Of a stretch of 64,000 nucleotides of DNA, positions 63,077-64,000 are shown piece by piece. Positions within the stretch are counted from its first letter, which is position 1. Each line of letters starts with the position of its first letter. The stretch is from Prevotellaceae bacterium. GTDB lineage: Bacteria; Bacteroidota; Bacteroidia; Bacteroidales; Paludibacteraceae. Location of the stretch: contig JAISVR010000001.1 in the NCBI GenBank assembly GCA_031271465.1, forward strand, positions 147,811 through 211,810, written 5' to 3'. The translations under genes were made by a program, and so were the position numbers. A model generated the notes under the pieces. The model saw only the letters and a list, made by a program, of their open reading frames with translations. It searched no databases and was not told the DNA's origin.

Positions 63077-63216
63077 CCCCCATTTGGCGCAAGTTTAGCG
63101 ATAGCGTAACTTGTGCCTTTCAATCCATTTACCCATATATTATTTCTATTTATTTGTTCCATTTCTTTTGCATTGCTGGCACAAGGTACGATTCGACAAA
63201 CTTGAGCCAAGGGAGG
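63077..63216. repeat. Pair of inverted REP-like palindromes (REPIN-like)
   Basis: Left unit 63077-63117 (CCATTTGGCGCAAGTTTAGC ... AACTTGTGCC) and right unit 63178-63216 (GGCACAAGGTACG ... AACTTGAGCCAAGG) are imperfect inverse copies 60 bases apart. Each can form its own hairpin. A third unit lies at 63862-63892. Confidence 0.75.
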
Positions 63217-63223
63217 ACGGGTT

Positions 63224-63596
63224 TTAATAATTCTGTACAAAATACTGTAACAAATCCTTTGCTTCTTTACCTACATCAGATTTCATCATTTCCCAACCTC
63301 CTCCTAATTCAAAATAAGGTAATACATTGCTAAGTTTACTTTTATCACCAATGATAGGAATATACTTTTCTATATAATCCTTCACAACCCCCAAATGTCT
63401 TTGAAGTGCTTTCTCTGCAGTAGATTTATTTTTTTTCATTCAAAGAATTGTATAAGTTTACAAATCTTATCCAAAATTCTTCTTTTGATTTTACATTAGG
63501 AATATATATATCTGTTTATCTTAGTGGATTGATGAATTTTTCTATTATTTCAATATCAGAGAAATTATTTTGTAAGAAATATAACTGATTTCCACC
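63224..63596 (-). pseudogene. Decayed gene of unknown family
   Basis: A frame read from 63596 gives a protein-like sequence (GGNQLYFLQNNFSDIEIIEK, then FINPLR), a TAA, then TDIYIPNVKSKEEFWIRFVN. At an eight-A run near 63431-63438 a one-base shift joins it to the 71-residue frame 63224-63439 (KSTAEKALQRHLG, ELGGGWEMMKSDVGKEA). One stop and one frameshift suggest a relic whose 5' end was replaced by the hairpin repeat at 63603-63625. The family is not recognised. The 71-residue piece has its own ATG and might still be made. Confidence 0.5.
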
Positions 63597-63602
63597 TCAG
63601 TC

Positions 63603-63625
63603 CTGTCGAATTTGTAATTCGACAG
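63603..63625. repeat. Perfect hairpin CTGTCGAATT-TGT-AATTCGACAG
   Basis: Ten-base perfect arms around a three-base loop, preceded by CCTCAGTC. It looks like a REP-type or insertion-element end and marks the border of the decayed gene. Confidence 0.7.
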
Positions 63626-63691
63626 TTAAGAATATTAGCATTTAAATACGATATCAATAATTACAAAAATCGAAAGAATGGAGAATATTCT

Positions 63692-63835
63692 TTACAACCC
63701 CTCCCTCCTTCGGAGTACTCCCCTTAAAATAAGGGGAGAATTATGCACAAACTGCCCCGTTATACAAAAAAACAATGCTTGTGCAACACTGTCCCCTTTT
63801 TGAAAGGGGACGAGCGAAGCGGAGGGGTTTCGAGT
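63692..63835. repeat. Interspersed GC-rich palindromic repeat, family B, best copy
   Basis: The ends ACAACCCCTCC and GGAGGGGTTT are inverted; inside are CTCCCCTTAAAATAAGGGGAG and CCCCTTTTTGAAAGGGGACG palindromes and ACAATGCTTGTGCAACACT, shared with 3929-4072 (first motif shown in part: CCCCTTAAAATAAGGGG). No coding capacity. Confidence 0.75.
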
Positions 63836-63861
63836 TTAGAACTCCACTCGGCGAAGCGTCT

Positions 63862-63892
63862 CCCCATTTGGCGCAAGTTTGCAACTTGTGCC
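63862..63892. repeat. REP-like palindrome, single copy
   Basis: CCCCATTTGGCGCAAGTT, TGC loop, AACTTGTGCC; the same unit as in the REPIN-like pair at 63077-63216. From 63893 to the window end I see nothing else. Confidence 0.7.
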
Positions 63893-64000
63893 TCATATAA
63901 ACCATTATATTGCAATTCATTATTCATCCATTTTTCTTGATATAGGCACAAACACGGTATATTCAATAAAGTTATTTTCATTTCGGTAGATAAAATCAGC

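Noticed and set aside
63760..63981. 73-residue minus-strand frame at the right edge
   Set aside because: Its second half is a translation of the REP unit and repeat family B; unlikely to be a gene.

Overview
The window is chromosomal DNA from a member of the Bacteroidota, most likely order Bacteroidales. The evidence is: many start regions preceded by the Bacteroidota -7 element TAnnTTTG; type IX secretion (a PorZ-like protein and a protease with a C-terminal sorting domain); SusC-type plug sequences; a dapB-lepB-wbqC gene group; and a low-to-moderate GC content. I see no rRNA, tRNA, CRISPR array, prophage or complete insertion sequence. Both window edges are arbitrary; the first gene is cut.

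Layout. 1-4.5 kb: a truncated MG2-type envelope protein, a frameshifted GxxExxY gene between inverted repeats, a large outer-membrane barrel and repeat elements. 4.6-8.9 kb: a translationally coupled HTH regulator-rdgB-porZ group and an acyltransferase. 8.9-9.4 kb: an array of 41-bp tandem repeats, each with two hairpins. 9.4-13.6 kb: a tightly packed operon of a sugar-phosphate isomerase and three polyprenol-type glycosyltransferases. 13.7-21.3 kb: an inactive-looking GH16-fold protein, gyrB, satP, comF, rmuC and ompA. 21.3-25.9 kb: exopolysaccharide genes (wza, wzc, initiating sugar transferase). 26-29.2 kb: corA, rsmA, a GtrA-like gene and a NicO-like membrane gene. 29.2-35.9 kb: T9SS protease, WbqC, a sigma factor with a membrane TonB/plug protein, and a divergent von Willebrand A protein. 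36-43 kb: lepB, dapB, a TetR regulator, an LTA-synthase-like sulfatase, a Rieske-like lipoprotein and a glycosyltransferase. 43-48.3 kb: prmC, dnaG, trpS, a WG-repeat protein and rpmH. 48.3-57.9 kb: M16 peptidase, rRNA methyltransferase, aguB, CDP-alcohol phosphotransferase, GtrA, PBP1A and PhoH. 58-62.5 kb: SulP transporter, a Spy-like protein, Lrp and an M20 amidohydrolase. 62.5-64 kb: almost only repeats and a decayed gene.

Much of the window serves the cell envelope: surface polysaccharide synthesis and export, peptidoglycan synthesis, signal peptide cleavage, type IX secretion and lipid head groups. Housekeeping genes are interspersed. Intergenic DNA is rich in small palindromic or MITE-like elements from at least four families.

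The most unusual locus is 31.5-35.9 kb. Two divergent genes, one encoding an anti-sigma-like TonB protein and the other a VWA protein, carry nearly identical SusC-plug cassettes of about 470 bp. These lie in inverted orientation on both sides of a sigma-factor gene, so recombination between them would swap the protein ends in frame and flip the sigma gene. The second most unusual feature is the 41-bp tandem array, where every base change among the nine full copies falls outside the two predicted stems.
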